Notes under the pieces: model-generated | Database searches by the model: none | The model's input: the letters and a program-made list of their open reading frames with translations, nothing else | Told to the model about the DNA's origin: nothing | Program-made: the position numbers and the translations under genes | Shown: positions 47,901-57,800 of the stretch, piece by piece | How positions within the stretch are numbered: the first letter of the stretch is position 1 | Layout: each line of letters begins with the position of its first letter | Assembly: GCA_963082875.1 (NCBI GenBank) | Contig: OY720103.1 | Location: forward strand, 5,766,001 to 5,830,000 | Reading direction: 5' to 3' | Length of the DNA stretch: 64,000 nt | Source: Corella eumyota | Lineage: Eukaryota; Chordata; Ascidiacea; Phlebobranchia; Corellidae

Positions 47901-50136
47901 ACATCAGTTACTCCCATCCAGTCTCGAGTTGCCTGTGGCAGTTTGGGATATTATAGATTATAATTGCCCAGTAATTATCCAGCTGATTAAGTGCTGGTTT
48001 AGCAGGAGTTCATATTGTTCATAGCGCCTTACTCAAGGGCGCTACAGCATAAGAGCAGTGGGAATTAAACCACCGACCTCATGGTGGTATAGCAAGTGTT
48101 CTTACCACTACACCATGTTGCTGGTAAATAAATATATACAATCAAATTTTCAAATAAGATAACATTACCGAGACAAATTTTATAAAAAAAATATATCCTA
48201 ATAAACTAATAACCCAAAACTAGGTTTAGGTAATCAAGATGTTACCTCTTAAACTGTAATTTTTTAATTAGTTTTCTAACACTAATTTTGTATAACCTTT
48301 TTGTTTAATATTTGGTGAAAAAAGTGGTCCCAAAGAAAAAAACTGTATAAAAAAAGAACCTACCTTAGCTGGGCATGAAGTAGTGGGTTATCATTTAGAA
48401 TCAGAATTTTTAGTTGAACGAGTCTTCTCATTTGAGGTGGTAAAGAATCCAAATTGTTTTTACTTAAATCCAGATGCAAAAGATCAGTCAAGTTGATGAA
48501 TAACTGAGGTGGAATGCTTTCAATTCTAATAATTATTAGGTATGATTTAACATTTTTTTAAATTAAAAAATAACTATATACACTAGTTCTCACCCTATGA
48601 GCGTTATTTTATTTAATGTAATATGGTCACAACTTTTAACAAATACTTGCTTGCAATAATTTACCTAAGCACTACAAGCGACAATATATTTCATCCACTG
48701 GGCTTCATTATTTACATATAGCATGACAAACAAACCTTTTTACTTTATATATATGTACATGCTTTTGGTTTTATTAAAAACAAATTGCTTACTGATTTTG
48801 ACTTAGGTTGAGAACCAAAATTGTTTTGCAATTCTCAAGTTCGGCAGGAACTACTGTAAGTTGGTTGTGACTAAAATCCTAATACATAAAAAAAATAAAA
48901 TCAACAAAAATTATAGAATAGGCTTCGGCACTTAAAGAATAGGATTCGCCTTTAAAGATATTGTAGTGATTATGACAGTTCACAAAATAAAGCCATTGGT
49001 TCGATTCTGACTGCTATTATGTTGTAATGCTTCAAAACTTCTAGAAAGCACAAAACTAGTATGCAGATTAATTATTTCGCAATATTCTCAATTATATCTA
49101 CAACTGCTAAAAAAGTAGAGACTGGGTCAGTTGGTTACCCTAAGTTCAGCTCGCAAATTTGGCTTAACAAAGTTAAAAATAAAGATACACATAAATGCAA
49201 TTATTAAAATTAGTGTGATTAAAAATTTAGTAAAACAGTTAAAAAATAAAAAAATAATTTTTGTTCAAATTTTTGTAAAAAATAATAAAAAGCTCTTACC
49301 AAAGTCGACAAATCTTCTAAGCTGAAGATGTCAGAAGGAATCGAGGCATCTTTCAGTCGATTGTGACTTGCTACAATTGATTTTAACCTCGGGAGTGATC
49401 CTAGATCCCCATGAAGAGAAGTCAATTCATTCCTGGAGACAGAGACCTCTTCCAACTTCTTCAAACCACCAAGCTCTTCAGGCAAGTAGCACATCCTGGT
49501 TTTGTCGAGTTTTAACCAGCGCAAACCGGTCATGTTGCGAGTGCGATCAGGAAATAATCCCCCCTGAAATTTATATTAAAATTTAAATATTTTTCTCATT
49601 TATTTATCCTCGATATGAAAAGGTCGACTTTACGATCTAAACATAGAGTAACATCAGTTACCTTATCCCAATCTCAAGTTGCTGTTTACAGTTTTGAATG
49701 TTATAGTTTTACAATTACCATGTAGCATGAGGGCAGTGGGGATTAAATCCAGTGCCTCATGTTGTAAACCAAGTTGTCCGAACATTTTTTACTTTTACAG
49801 TCTATAATTTTTTGAAGGATTATAAACTACACATGATCAAATGTATTCTTCCAATTAAGATACTGTTTTGTAATGTTTTAATTTTTTGTAAATATCCTTA
49901 TCCTTGATGTGGAAAAGTAGAGTAACATCAGTTACTTCGACCCAGTTCATACTGTTTACAGAATCTTAATTAAGGGCGCTACTGCATGAGAGCTGTAGGG
50001 ATTGAACCCACAATATCATGTAGTGTAGCAAGTGTTCTTACCGCTACACCAAGCTGCCGGTTTTATTAGAGTCTACCTTAAAGTCATATTTTGTTAGATC
50101 CACTCCTCTAACAAATGGTAAAACACCAGACACCAT
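29982..50136 (-). CDS. FLII: Flightless-1: leucine-rich repeat plus gelsolin-domain actin regulator
   Basis: Twenty-seven exons, all phase-matched, 1250 residues (human FLII is about 1269): 50077-50136, 49300-49563, 48793-48878, 48364-48525, 47524-47744, 46723-46781, 46355-46512, 45410-45549, 43713-43817, 43267-43406, 42610-42819, 41695-41874, 41055-41137, 40528-40686, 39280-39451, 38450-38606, 37356-37495, 36721-36885, 35674-35813, 34131-34221, 33835-33945, 33406-33501, 32664-32777, 31978-32106, 31696-31911, 30840-30905, 29982-30110. The start [14 protein letters not shown] matches FLII. Residues about 20-390 are leucine-rich repeats ([20 protein letters not shown]). A basic linker follows ([11 protein letters not shown]). 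Gelsolin-like domains run from about 480 to the end ([59 protein letters not shown]). FLII binds and remodels actin and acts as a nuclear-receptor coactivator. The introns carry much of the window's repeat load. Confidence 0.97.
30148..30336 (-). repeat. SINE family 1 with central deletion
   Basis: Reverse copy lacking about 140 central bases: the tail segment runs straight from gcgacttaaac into gtttatggcgcc. The head end ctacacca..gccggt is present twice (to 30315 and 30316-30336). It lies in the last FLII intron. Confidence 0.8.
30347..30614 (+). repeat. SINE family 1, diverged, head-to-head with its neighbour
   Basis: Forward copy whose head (accggcagtgtggtgtaaag) faces the head of the reverse copy 10 bases to the left. 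It ends ccacattgaggataaaagta. Confidence 0.75.
31270..31543 (+). repeat. tRNA-derived SINE, family 1
   Basis: Well-preserved forward copy in a FLII intron, with accggcagtgtggtgtagtg head and poly-A tail. Confidence 0.88.
32268..32528 (+). repeat. SINE family 1, head-truncated, with internal triplication
   Basis: Forward copy starting inside the tRNA-like head. Its gttggagtaac.gatgttactct..gttta block is present three times in tandem (about 32432-32528), after which the usual tail is absent. Confidence 0.8.
32857..33140 (-). repeat. tRNA-derived SINE, family 1
   Basis: Reverse copy in a FLII intron, nearly full length. Its head (cacgctgcc) abuts a family 3 element. Confidence 0.85.
33141..33225 (+). 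repeat. Short dispersed element, family 3, fragment
   Basis: Fragment beginning atagttgcaactatcaac and containing cgagcaccacaaacagca, directly adjoining a SINE head. Confidence 0.55.
34079..34140 (-). other. Duplicated splice donor at the end of FLII exon 20
   Basis: A 20-base exon/intron boundary segment (plus-strand gtttacatacctgccaaaaa) occurs at 34121-34140, where it is the real exon end (CAG before GTATGT), and again at 34079-34098. The second copy is a perfect potential donor 42 bases downstream in the transcript; 42 is a multiple of three. Confidence 0.75.
34270..34984. repeat. Minisatellite of about 54 bp derived from a SINE box-B segment
   Basis: About 12 diverged units, each containing a form of gcagtgggaatcaaaccc..gaccttgtgttac..agaatgctatgacat. 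The core is the reverse complement of the SINE box B region (ggtttgattcccactgc). It lies in the FLII intron between exons 19 and 20. Confidence 0.85.
34985..35446 (+). mobile_element. hAT-like MITE, copy 1
   Basis: A 462-bp non-coding element starting CAGGAAACGAAATAACGGGT and ending attcgtactctg. It matches the better-preserved copy at 56202-56710 along its length. It interrupts the box-B minisatellite, which resumes at 35447. No clear target-site duplication is left. Confidence 0.8.
35447..35620. repeat. Box-B minisatellite, continuation
   Basis: Three more units of the array at 34270-34984, on the other side of the inserted MITE (gcagtaaaaatcaaacc, gcagttggaatcaaac, gcagtggggatcaaacc). Confidence 0.8.
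36059..36317 (+). repeat. tRNA-derived SINE, family 1
   Basis: Forward copy in the FLII intron between exons 18 and 19. A reverse body fragment of a second copy (about 36319-36385) follows its poly-A. Confidence 0.8.
37597..37884 (-). repeat. tRNA-derived SINE, family 1
   Basis: Nearly full-length reverse copy in a FLII intron, ending cacgctgctggt. Confidence 0.87.
37890..38035 (+). repeat. Short dispersed element, family 3
   Basis: Forward copy following the preceding SINE head within a few bases, with cataacatggttgtaact and gcaccttaaacagcag landmarks. Confidence 0.6.
38150..38196 (-). repeat. SINE family 2 head fragment
   Basis: Short reverse fragment: cgaatcatagtccgatgc and taccacactactgga, which matches the head of family 2. 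Confidence 0.5.
38640..39125. repeat. 38-bp minisatellite
   Basis: About a dozen units of gcaccaatttaataattt..caaccatttttataaatt, for example starting at 38769 and 38807. Units diverge toward both ends. It lies in the FLII intron between exons 15 and 16. Confidence 0.9.
41211..41449 (+). repeat. SINE family 1, head-truncated
   Basis: Forward copy starting within box B (gggttcaattcccactgc) and ending in a normal tail and poly-A. It lies in a FLII intron. Confidence 0.8.
41940..42153 (-). repeat. SINE family 2 copy plus fragment
   Basis: A reverse copy at about 41940-42085 (gcggctcgaacccgaaatc) is followed by the tail segment of a second (ttaagattttacat..gtgtgctgttgtggc, about 42104-42153). 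Confidence 0.65.
42158..42242 (-). repeat. Short dispersed element, family 3, fragment
   Basis: Reverse fragment (tgctgtttgtggtgcg, attgctacactattacaac) that ends at the head of the next SINE. Confidence 0.55.
42247..42531 (+). repeat. tRNA-derived SINE, family 1
   Basis: Forward copy in a FLII intron starting cgacagcgtggtgtaatgac, with normal body and tail. Confidence 0.87.
43878..44045 (+). repeat. Short dispersed element, family 3
   Basis: Forward copy in the FLII intron between exons 8 and 9, with attgtcatattatgattgc and aggattataaattggacat landmarks. Confidence 0.6.
45196..45378 (+). repeat. SINE family 1, old
   Basis: Diverged forward copy with a clear head (gacagcatggtgtagtggtt) and a decayed body. 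Confidence 0.65.
45583..45806 (+). repeat. SINE family 1, old
   Basis: Diverged forward copy: cggcgacaaagtgtagtggt head, gggtcgattcccactgc box B, catcaaggataaacata tail. Confidence 0.7.
46019..46309 (-). repeat. tRNA-derived SINE, family 1
   Basis: Nearly full-length reverse copy in a FLII intron, ending cacgctgccggt. Confidence 0.88.
46893..47137 (+). repeat. SINE family 1, old
   Basis: Diverged forward copy with weak head; body pieces cccttgagtaaggcgtttt and tctacatcaaagataaaa. Confidence 0.55.
47181..47475 (+). repeat. tRNA-derived SINE, family 1
   Basis: Well-preserved forward copy following the older copy by about 45 bases. Confidence 0.88.
47841..48125 (-). repeat. tRNA-derived SINE, family 1
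   Basis: Nearly full-length reverse copy in a FLII intron; tail ttggtatatatctttatact, head caccatgttgctggt. Confidence 0.86.
48590..48725 (+). repeat. Short dispersed element, family 3
   Basis: Forward copy with taatgtaatatggtcacaac and gcactacaagcgaca landmarks. Confidence 0.55.
48957..49193 (+). repeat. SINE family 1, old
   Basis: Strongly diverged forward copy: gtagtgattatgacagttc head, ttggttcgattctgactgc box B, aacaaagttaaaaataaagata tail shortened here to its recognisable core. Confidence 0.5.
49596..49790 (-). repeat. SINE family 1, internally deleted
   Basis: Reverse copy with tttatcctcgatatgaaaag tail and gcagtggggattaaatcc head; the body between is shortened. Confidence 0.65.
49881..50061 (-). 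repeat. SINE family 1, internally deleted, beside FLII exon 1
   Basis: Reverse copy missing much of its body. Its head end (aagctgccggt) stops about 16 bases from the splice donor of FLII exon 1. Confidence 0.75.
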
Positions 50137-51242
50137 TATTTCTTGTTAAGTTGTTGAATGGGTTTCTTTTTAGTTCTTTTCTTTTCTTGATTCGTAGATT
50201 GATTTATTCACATAACCAATATATAAATTTATACACCCTTATATTCAGATTTTAGTTTTATGCAGTAACCTGGTTTTAAATTTACTTTTTCTGTTTTTAA
50301 ATGTTTTTGTGTTATTAAATAAACAGTAAACTATTAAAATTTTTATATAGAAATGTATACGATAATTAAATAGGTCATTTAACTTTAACTACGTTAAATA
50401 TTAGCAAAACATAGTTTCAAAAAGTCTGGAGAGTAAATTAAAACGTTCTGAACATTGTAAACGTCGGACGGTAGCTGCTGGGCCTGCTGGCCTGCTGTAA
50501 ATTTTAAACTGTTTAATATTTTATTATGTACCTACGACCACAAATCTGGCAATACGATAAACTAGCCTAAACACACTTAGGTTGTTTTTTAACTGATAAA
50601 CTTTCGAAATTGTACATCAATTTTAATTAAGTGAGACTTAAAACACATACTTTCAAACTTTCGTATTTGCCTTTGTCTGTAAACTATCGGGTCGTACTAA
50701 TTACCGCACAGGTCCGCACAGGACCGCACAGGTAACAAATAAACGTCGAAGATCTCATATTAAAGCGCTATTTACCTCACAAAACTTGTATACAGAACGC
50801 GTTAAAAGTTTAGTTGGGGATACTGTCTTAATTAAAACCTAAATATCAACAATAAAAAACTTTTTATCAACCCCAGCCCAAACCTTCTTCCGGGAAATGC
50901 CCTTAGTAGCCCTAAATAAAGAAAAAAACTCATGTTTTGTGTCATTTTTTATTTTAATAATTCCTAAAATAACAAAACTTTTTTAAATAAATCAATAACA
51001 GTTATATTAATTTAATATAGTATTTAATTAAAATAAATAACGAAAAAATTTGTGCCATTGTGACAATGCAAGACTGTTGCCTTAAACTAATTATAATCAA
51101 CACTCCAATTCTTAAGCTGTGTCAAGGGTCAGATATTCCAAGTTTATAACTTTTAACTAAAACTTTGTTAATTTACGTTGTATCATTTTTTGTTTAGAAA
51201 ATTGGTTTCAATTTGTTAAAAAATTGAAGACTGTAAAACAAA
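50137..51242. promoter_or_regulatory. Divergent promoter region of FLII and UQCRFS1
   Basis: The start codons of FLII (minus) and the Rieske gene (plus) face away from each other across 1.1 kb without exons or SINEs. Near 50703-50732 a 10-base unit ccgcacaggt is repeated three times with one change. A possible trans-splice or 5' UTR acceptor (ttttttgtttag) lies near 51185-51197, upstream of the Rieske start. No TATA box is convincing in such AT-rich DNA. Confidence 0.5.
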
Positions 51243-53848
51243 ATGTCTTCTATTGCCCGAACTGCTTTAAGTTCTGCAGTTTCAAATACTGTACAGGTAT
51301 TGAAATAAAAGTTATAATTTATTTTCGATTTTAAACTTTTTAATTCGAACAACAAAAATATTTTTTTATGGTTTAGATTATTGGCAGCAAAGCTCAACCT
51401 GTGACAGCTGCTGTAATCAAAAAATCAACAAAAGTTCAACATCTCCCGAAAAACAACTTAACTTTATCCTCGAAGGGACTTTTTACGGGACAACTTTATG
51501 CCACAACCTCCCTGTCAGGTGGAAAGGCATTTATGGTCTAAACATTTAGAAAAATTTAAAACCCTTACCCAGTCTCAAGTTGACTTTCACAGCTTTAAAT
51601 ATTATTGAGCATTTTGCCAAAAATTAACCTACTAACTGTTTTGGGCTTGGCATGAGTTCAAACTGTTTATTATGACTTTTTTTTTGGTGTATATCTTTAT
51701 TCTCGATGTGGAAAGGTCGAATGCGCAACCTAAACCTCATTCACTCCAACCCACTCTCAAGTTGCCTTTAGCAATTTGGGATATTATATAGATTATAATT
51801 GCCCGATAATTATGATTAGAGCGCCCTACTCAAGGGCGCTACAGCATGAGAGTAGTGGAGATTGGACTCACGACCTCATAGTGGTCTAGCAAGTGTTCTT
51901 ACCGCTACACCACTTAAAATTATTTAAAAAATTAGAAGGCTGATAGGTTAAAAAAGGTTATAACATTAACCTCTTTCTTTAACTTTCTAAATTATAAATC
52001 TTCCATGATTTCTTTTTAAACCCCTGTTTTTCTGCAGTAAACCCCATCAAAAGGGTAGTACCAAATTTTTTTCCAAAATGAACCTTATGTTGCAATTTTG
52101 TATGAAAAAACACTAAATAAACTTGTTCTGTTGGTTTAAAGGTGCAATGAAAGTGAGATACGCCCATTCTGATGTGACGGTTCCTGATTTCAGTTATTAT
52201 CGAGTCAATAATATCACACCGGAATCGGGGAAAGACTTTCGTGAAAGAGAACAAATTAGAAAAGAGGAAAACCGGGCTTACAACTACGCAATCTCAGGTT
52301 TTTAAGGAATTTTTATGTTTATTTATCCTTGTTTTGGGGATAGACTTTTTAACAGTTTGGATATTTTAAACTTCATGTTATTGCTAAATTTTAACATTTA
52401 TTTGTTTCGTTATTTTATGTTGACATAATTAAATCCATTATCATATCAGGTTACTTAATAATGCTACAAAGGAAAAAACAGTGGGAATCGTACTCATAAC
52501 CTCATGTTGTGATGCCTAATGCTGTTAAAGGCTGTGTAATTCTTTCAGATAATTTATTGTATATTTTGGGCATGTTTTAATTAAATAAAATTATATTTTC
52601 ATTAGCATGATTCAAAGTTATTCTTGTTAATCTCTTGTAATTTTAACCTACATTGGTTATCGTAGCATAACTTACATAGTAATAGGCTGTTTGTTCCATG
52701 GCCTAAATGCGCTCAAAATGCTAAAAACGACATTTTAAGCGTTAAAATTTATTTTTGATGGTGGTATTTAAACTAATTTGGAAAATCTTGTTAAAAAGAT
52801 TCAGGATTTTAAAAAATTAAAAAATCATGGATTTATTCCATTACCCCAGTCTATAACCATTGTAACCTGTTTATAAATTTATGACCAAATACTGCAACAG
52901 TTGTGTTTTAATTTAATATTCCAAAACGAAAATGTCATTTTTAGCCGGTCTCTGGATGGGTGGAGTATATCTTGCTCAATCGACTGTTACCAACTTTCTA
53001 TCCTCCATGAGTGCATCCGCTGATGTCCTGGCTCTCGCCTCCATTGAGGTCCCAATTTCTCAAATTCCTGAGGGAAAAAGCGTCACTTTTAAATGGAGAG
53101 GAAAGCCTTTGTTTGTAAGGTAGGCCCAGAATTTACTATTTTTGTTTTCGTTAACAATTTTTAATTTAACATATTTTTTTGTCTTGTGTAAGTCATTCTG
53201 ATAAAATAATTAAAAGCCTATCATACGAATATAAATTTTGAGAATTTTTATTTGCATTTAATCTAAGAGCATTTTCAGTTGAAAAAGGTCAAGTTTGCTA
53301 TAAGTTTTTGCCAAACTTTAAAATAACTGTGGTTTGTTGCAGTGGTGGTTAAGGCCCCAACTGCCGTCTTTATATGTATTTTAATGTTTGAATTTTGCTG
53401 TTGCCATACTATAGGGTCCTACCCAATATCACCATGTCAATAATATAATATCCAAAACTGGCATAGGTTGTTTAATCTTAAGACCAGAAGTAACAAAGTT
53501 ATTCCACAACTCTGCCATGAAATCTGATCTAAAAATGTAAAATAATTTTTTAGGCACCGGACAGCTGCTGAAATCGAAACCGAAGCCGCTGTCGACTTAA
53601 ACGAATTACGGGACCCCCAGCTCGACACCGACCGGGTCCAACGCCCTGAGTTTCTTATTTTAATTGGAATTTGTACCCATCTGGGGTGTGTCCCCATTGC
53701 TGATGCGGGTGATTTTGGAGGCTACTACTGCCCCTGTCATGGTTCCCACTACGATTGCTCAGGGAGAATCAGAAAGGGGCCTGCACCCCTTAATTTAGAG
53801 GTCCCCGACCACGCGTACTTAAATGATGATGTCGTTCGTGTGGGTTAA
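51243..53848 (+). CDS. UQCRFS1: Rieske iron-sulfur subunit of the cytochrome bc1 complex
   Basis: Five exons: 51243-51296, 51377-51518, 52142-52297, 52945-53119, 53554-53848; 273 residues, close to the vertebrate length of 274, all phases matched. The protein transfers electrons from ubiquinol to cytochrome c1 in mitochondrial complex III. Residues 1 to about 70 form a basic, hydroxylated presequence. [14 protein letters not shown] marks the mature N-terminal region. One membrane anchor lies at about 118-145 ([15 protein letters not shown]). The 2Fe-2S ligands are C216 and H218 in CTHLGC and C235 and H238 in CPCHGSHYD, with the stabilising disulfide pair C221-C237. The start follows a possible acceptor at 51197. 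The second and third exons are separated by a SINE-bearing intron. Confidence 0.97.
51677..51914 (-). repeat. SINE family 1
   Basis: Reverse copy in Rieske intron 2 with a shortened body; the end of the head beyond ctacaccac is lost. Confidence 0.8.
52310..52530 (-). repeat. Possible old SINE family 1 remnant
   Basis: Weak similarity only: ttatttatccttgttttggg resembles the tail and acagtgggaatcgtactc resembles box B, in the expected order for a reverse copy. It lies in Rieske intron 3. Confidence 0.35.
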
Positions 53849-54223
53849 ATAAAAATTGGGTTCAGATAGTTAATATTTAGAATAATATTTATGATTTTTT
53901 TTCAAACTCGGTTTTCGTACAAATTCATTAACGTTCAAGCCTGTCAATAAATTATCTTTTTTCTGTTATACAGTGTTGTTTTTACTTTTAAGCCCAAGAG
54001 CTACTAGGCAGACCAAATGGACATTTATCTTAAAAACGACATTACCTATATTTAAGTCAGCATTTTTTTTTATTAAAGGACATTTTCCAAAGAAGGTTTA
54101 GGGTAAGAGGGACTTAATCGAAAATGCCTGGTTAGTAAAATGGCATTTTCAGGCACATCAATTTTGGTTAAATGCTATTTGATTATAAGACAGTAATTAA
54201 GAATATATATATATATGTATAAA
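53849..54223. other. 3' UTR of UQCRFS1 and spacer
   Basis: An AATAAA signal lies near 53946. Downstream, about 54040-54175, is a segment resembling one at 15905-16050 (ccattttccaa.gaaggggtaagg type), probably an uncharacterised dispersed repeat. Confidence 0.45.
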
Positions 54224-54515
54224 ACCAGCAGCTTGGTGTAGTGGTAAGAACACTTGCTACACCACACACGAGGTCGTGGATCCAATCCCCACTGATCTCA
54301 TGCTGTAGTGTCCTCGAGTAAGGTGCTATAAACGGCATGAACTTGTGCTGAGCCAGCACTTAATTAGCAGCATAATTATCGGGCAATTACAATCTATATA
54401 ATGACCCAATCTGCTAAAGGCAACTCGAGACTGGGTCGGAGTAACATTTGTTACTCTATGTTTAAGTCTCGCATTCGACTTTACCACATCGAGGATAAAG
54501 ATATATACAAAATAA
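54224..54515 (+). repeat. tRNA-derived SINE, family 1
   Basis: Well-preserved forward copy between the convergent Rieske and coiled-coil genes. Confidence 0.88.
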
Positions 54516-54810
54516 ATATATTTATATAGATGTGCGAATTAAACAGATATAAATAAAAGTGTTGATAGCAGCTAATACCTCTACATAAAATTTGATTATT
54601 GTAGCTTTCCTACAAGGAAAACATTGCAAGCAAACCTTGTCTACTTTCTCATTTAAAACAAAGCACTTAAATCGTATAACAAGATAGTTTATTAAATATG
54701 TATAAGAACAATTTTTGTTGGCACTCAAAAAACGGTACAAAATTTATTTCGAGAATCATATTTAAAAAAACTACAGAAATAAAAAATTCAGTACTAAATT
54801 TGAGCTTTTT

Positions 54811-57800
54811 CTAAATTATTGCGGTTTGCAATCTACTTAAGCGCGAAGCTCTGATCATATTTCCAAAGCGACTATCCTTCTCAATTTGCCTATGGATGTC
54901 TAACTCGGCGTCCATCCGTTGAGCGTCGTCTTTCAATCGAGTGTTTTCGCTCATCAGTTTTTTAACTCTCTGAAAAATATGCAAAGTTGTTATCTCAAGC
55001 CAGTGGCGCGGTGTAGTGGTTAAAACACTTGACTTTACTATAAAGTCCGGGGTTCAATGCTTACAACTTTTACTCTACAGCCTTCTAAAATAAGGCGAAA
55101 AAAACGGTACAAACTTATGCTGAGCCAAAAACCGATCAGCAGATCAATTATCAGGCAAAAGTAACTATTAATATTTTAAACTTTCAAAGCCAACTCGAAG
55201 TTCGATCGAGGTAACAAATTTTGCGTTATATTTAGGCCGTAAAGTCGGCCTTTTAACATCAAAACTAAGTAGGACAATATAAGGCCGCATCAAACACAAA
55301 ATCATGGGTTCGATTTCTACTGCTTTTTAGTTGCAAAGCCACCAACAAGCAGAGGGCTTAATTCTACCAAGCCCAAAACCAGTCGACAGAGTTTTGGTTG
55401 GTTCAATCCCCACTGAGCTCATGCTGTAGCGCCCTTAAATAAGTCGCTGTAAATGGTACGAACTCCTGCTGAGCCAGCACTTAATCAGCAGCATAATCAT
55501 CGAGCAATTATAATCTATAATATCCCAAACTCTCACAGGCAACTCGACACTGGGTCGAAGTAACTGATGTTACTCTATGTTTAAGTCGCGCATTCGACTT
55601 TCCCACATCGAGGATAAAGATATATACAAAAAAAATATATATACCATTCTTCAAAAAATACAAAAATTAATACCTTTAACAAGTGTTGATTAGTTTCGCT
55701 TATTTGGTGGGCCTTTGCTTCCAAGCGCATTTCCATGTTTTTAATTTCCATCTCAGCTTTTGACACAAAGTTCTGACTGGCATTAAGCTCGCGGGTTTTG
55801 TCCTTGAGATCTTTTTTAAGCGAGACTATGCTCTTGTGTAGTTTTTCAATCTTTCAAAGAAAATAATTTACAACAAGTTAAGAATTGCTAAGGCGTGTTT
55901 TACTTGTATTTTACAAACACCGTTTTACCGAATAGACATTTGTATTTTTAAATGTTATAAATTTTCGTAAATGGTGGCTTTTTTCAATTTTGTTTTTTTG
56001 GTAAATGTTCATTTGGTCGAATGGTATTTTGTTATATGGGCATATACCAACATAGTAGAATGCATTAACGAAAATTACGTATTAAAAAAACACTTTTGTT
56101 GCGATATAGTTCTGCAATTAATAGGTTACCATTTAATGTAGTTTTTCAATAATTACTCTGGTCTTTAAGTTAAAAACAAGATGATATACTGTTACTATAA
56201 CCAGGGAACGAAATAACGGGTCGCTATTCGCTAAAAGCGAATCGTTTTTTTTAATTAGCGAATCGTTTTTTACAAATATATTAGAAATAGCGAATCAACA
56301 AAAAAAGGTTCAGGCAGTGATAAAACTCTCGTGTATATTTTTAGGATCTATTTTACACCGGTTTCACACTAATTTAATTACATCATCATAATCCTGCGTA
56401 AATGTAGGTTACTATAGGGCATTTAATAACAATAACTTTCCATGTTTTGGCAATGCGTAAATTTCGCTCCCGAGATCGTTCAGTTGTTGCGCAATTTTTT
56501 AAATGCATAACACAGCCTTAAAAGAATTAAAAATGTTTCGTTTTTCGTGCAAAATATTCTTAACGATTGTTTAACAATACGTTACATTTTAAAAATGCCA
56601 GCGCGTCAAGTGTTACAAAAAAACAAAGATTATGACTTAAACCTAATAATTACTCTAAAAATGCGACCTCATTTTAGCGAATTGTTTTTTAAACGTTAAT
56701 TCGTACCCTGCTATAACTAAAGAATGGGTTTTATAGTAAAAATCGATTCAAGTCAATAAAATCGGCAGCATAGTATAGTGGTAAGAACACTTGCTACACC
56801 ACCATTATGTCGTGGGTTCAATCCCCACTGCTTTCATGCTGTATCTCCCTTGAGTAAGCGTTATAAACGGTATAAACTCCTGCTGAGCCAGCACTTAATC
56901 AGCAGCATAATTACCGGACAATTATAATCTCTATAATATCCCAAACTGCTTAAGGCAACTCAAGACTGGGTCGAAGTAATTGATGTTACTCTATGTTTAG
57001 GTCGCGCATTTGACTTTCCCACATCGAGATAAAGATCTACACAAAAAAAATAAAAAAAGTATATACAAAAAAATCATGATAAAATCTGACATTAAATTGT
57101 TAAATTTCTGAAGAATTTCAATGGTAAATTAATAATCTTCTGGTTTACCTGTTCTAATAAAACGTTGACCAATTCTTCACTTTCAGGTTTAGAAAGTTGG
57201 GTTAAAGTCGACCTCATAAGCCTGACTCGCCTCTCAAATTTAGCTTCATTAGGGTCCATCTCGTTCAAGTCAAGAGGGGACTCAATTTTGCGAGGGGCCA
57301 GAGCAAGGGCTGTGTCTGCCCCGGGTAGGTGGATGACGTCACTTGAATGCGCAGTGCGGGCTAAAGACGCGACGCTGCTTCTAGCGGATTTTTCGGCTAC
57401 AATAAAACAAGATAATTATTTATCGGATTTTTGGTGCAACTAAGAATATTGAATTTATTGTAGTTACTTTTTCTATGTGTGTCAAGATATATAAAGTAAC
57501 ATCTGTTAATTCGGCCCAGCCTTCAATTGTCTTTGGCAGTTTTGGATATTCCAGAATATAAATGACCAATGATAAAATAGTAAATCGTTTTTTAAGGGCC
57601 CAGCAAAAGTTTGCTTTCGTTATTAGGCCTAAAGAGGCTTTTCGGCTTAAAATCAGTAGGGATCGAACACAGAACCTCAGGCAGTAAAGCAAAGTTTTTT
57701 TTTTATAATATTATTACAAAAAAATTAAAAACAACATGGACATATAGTTTATTTAATATAACTGTAACACTTAGGGTATTATGTTAAAAACTATTCCAAA

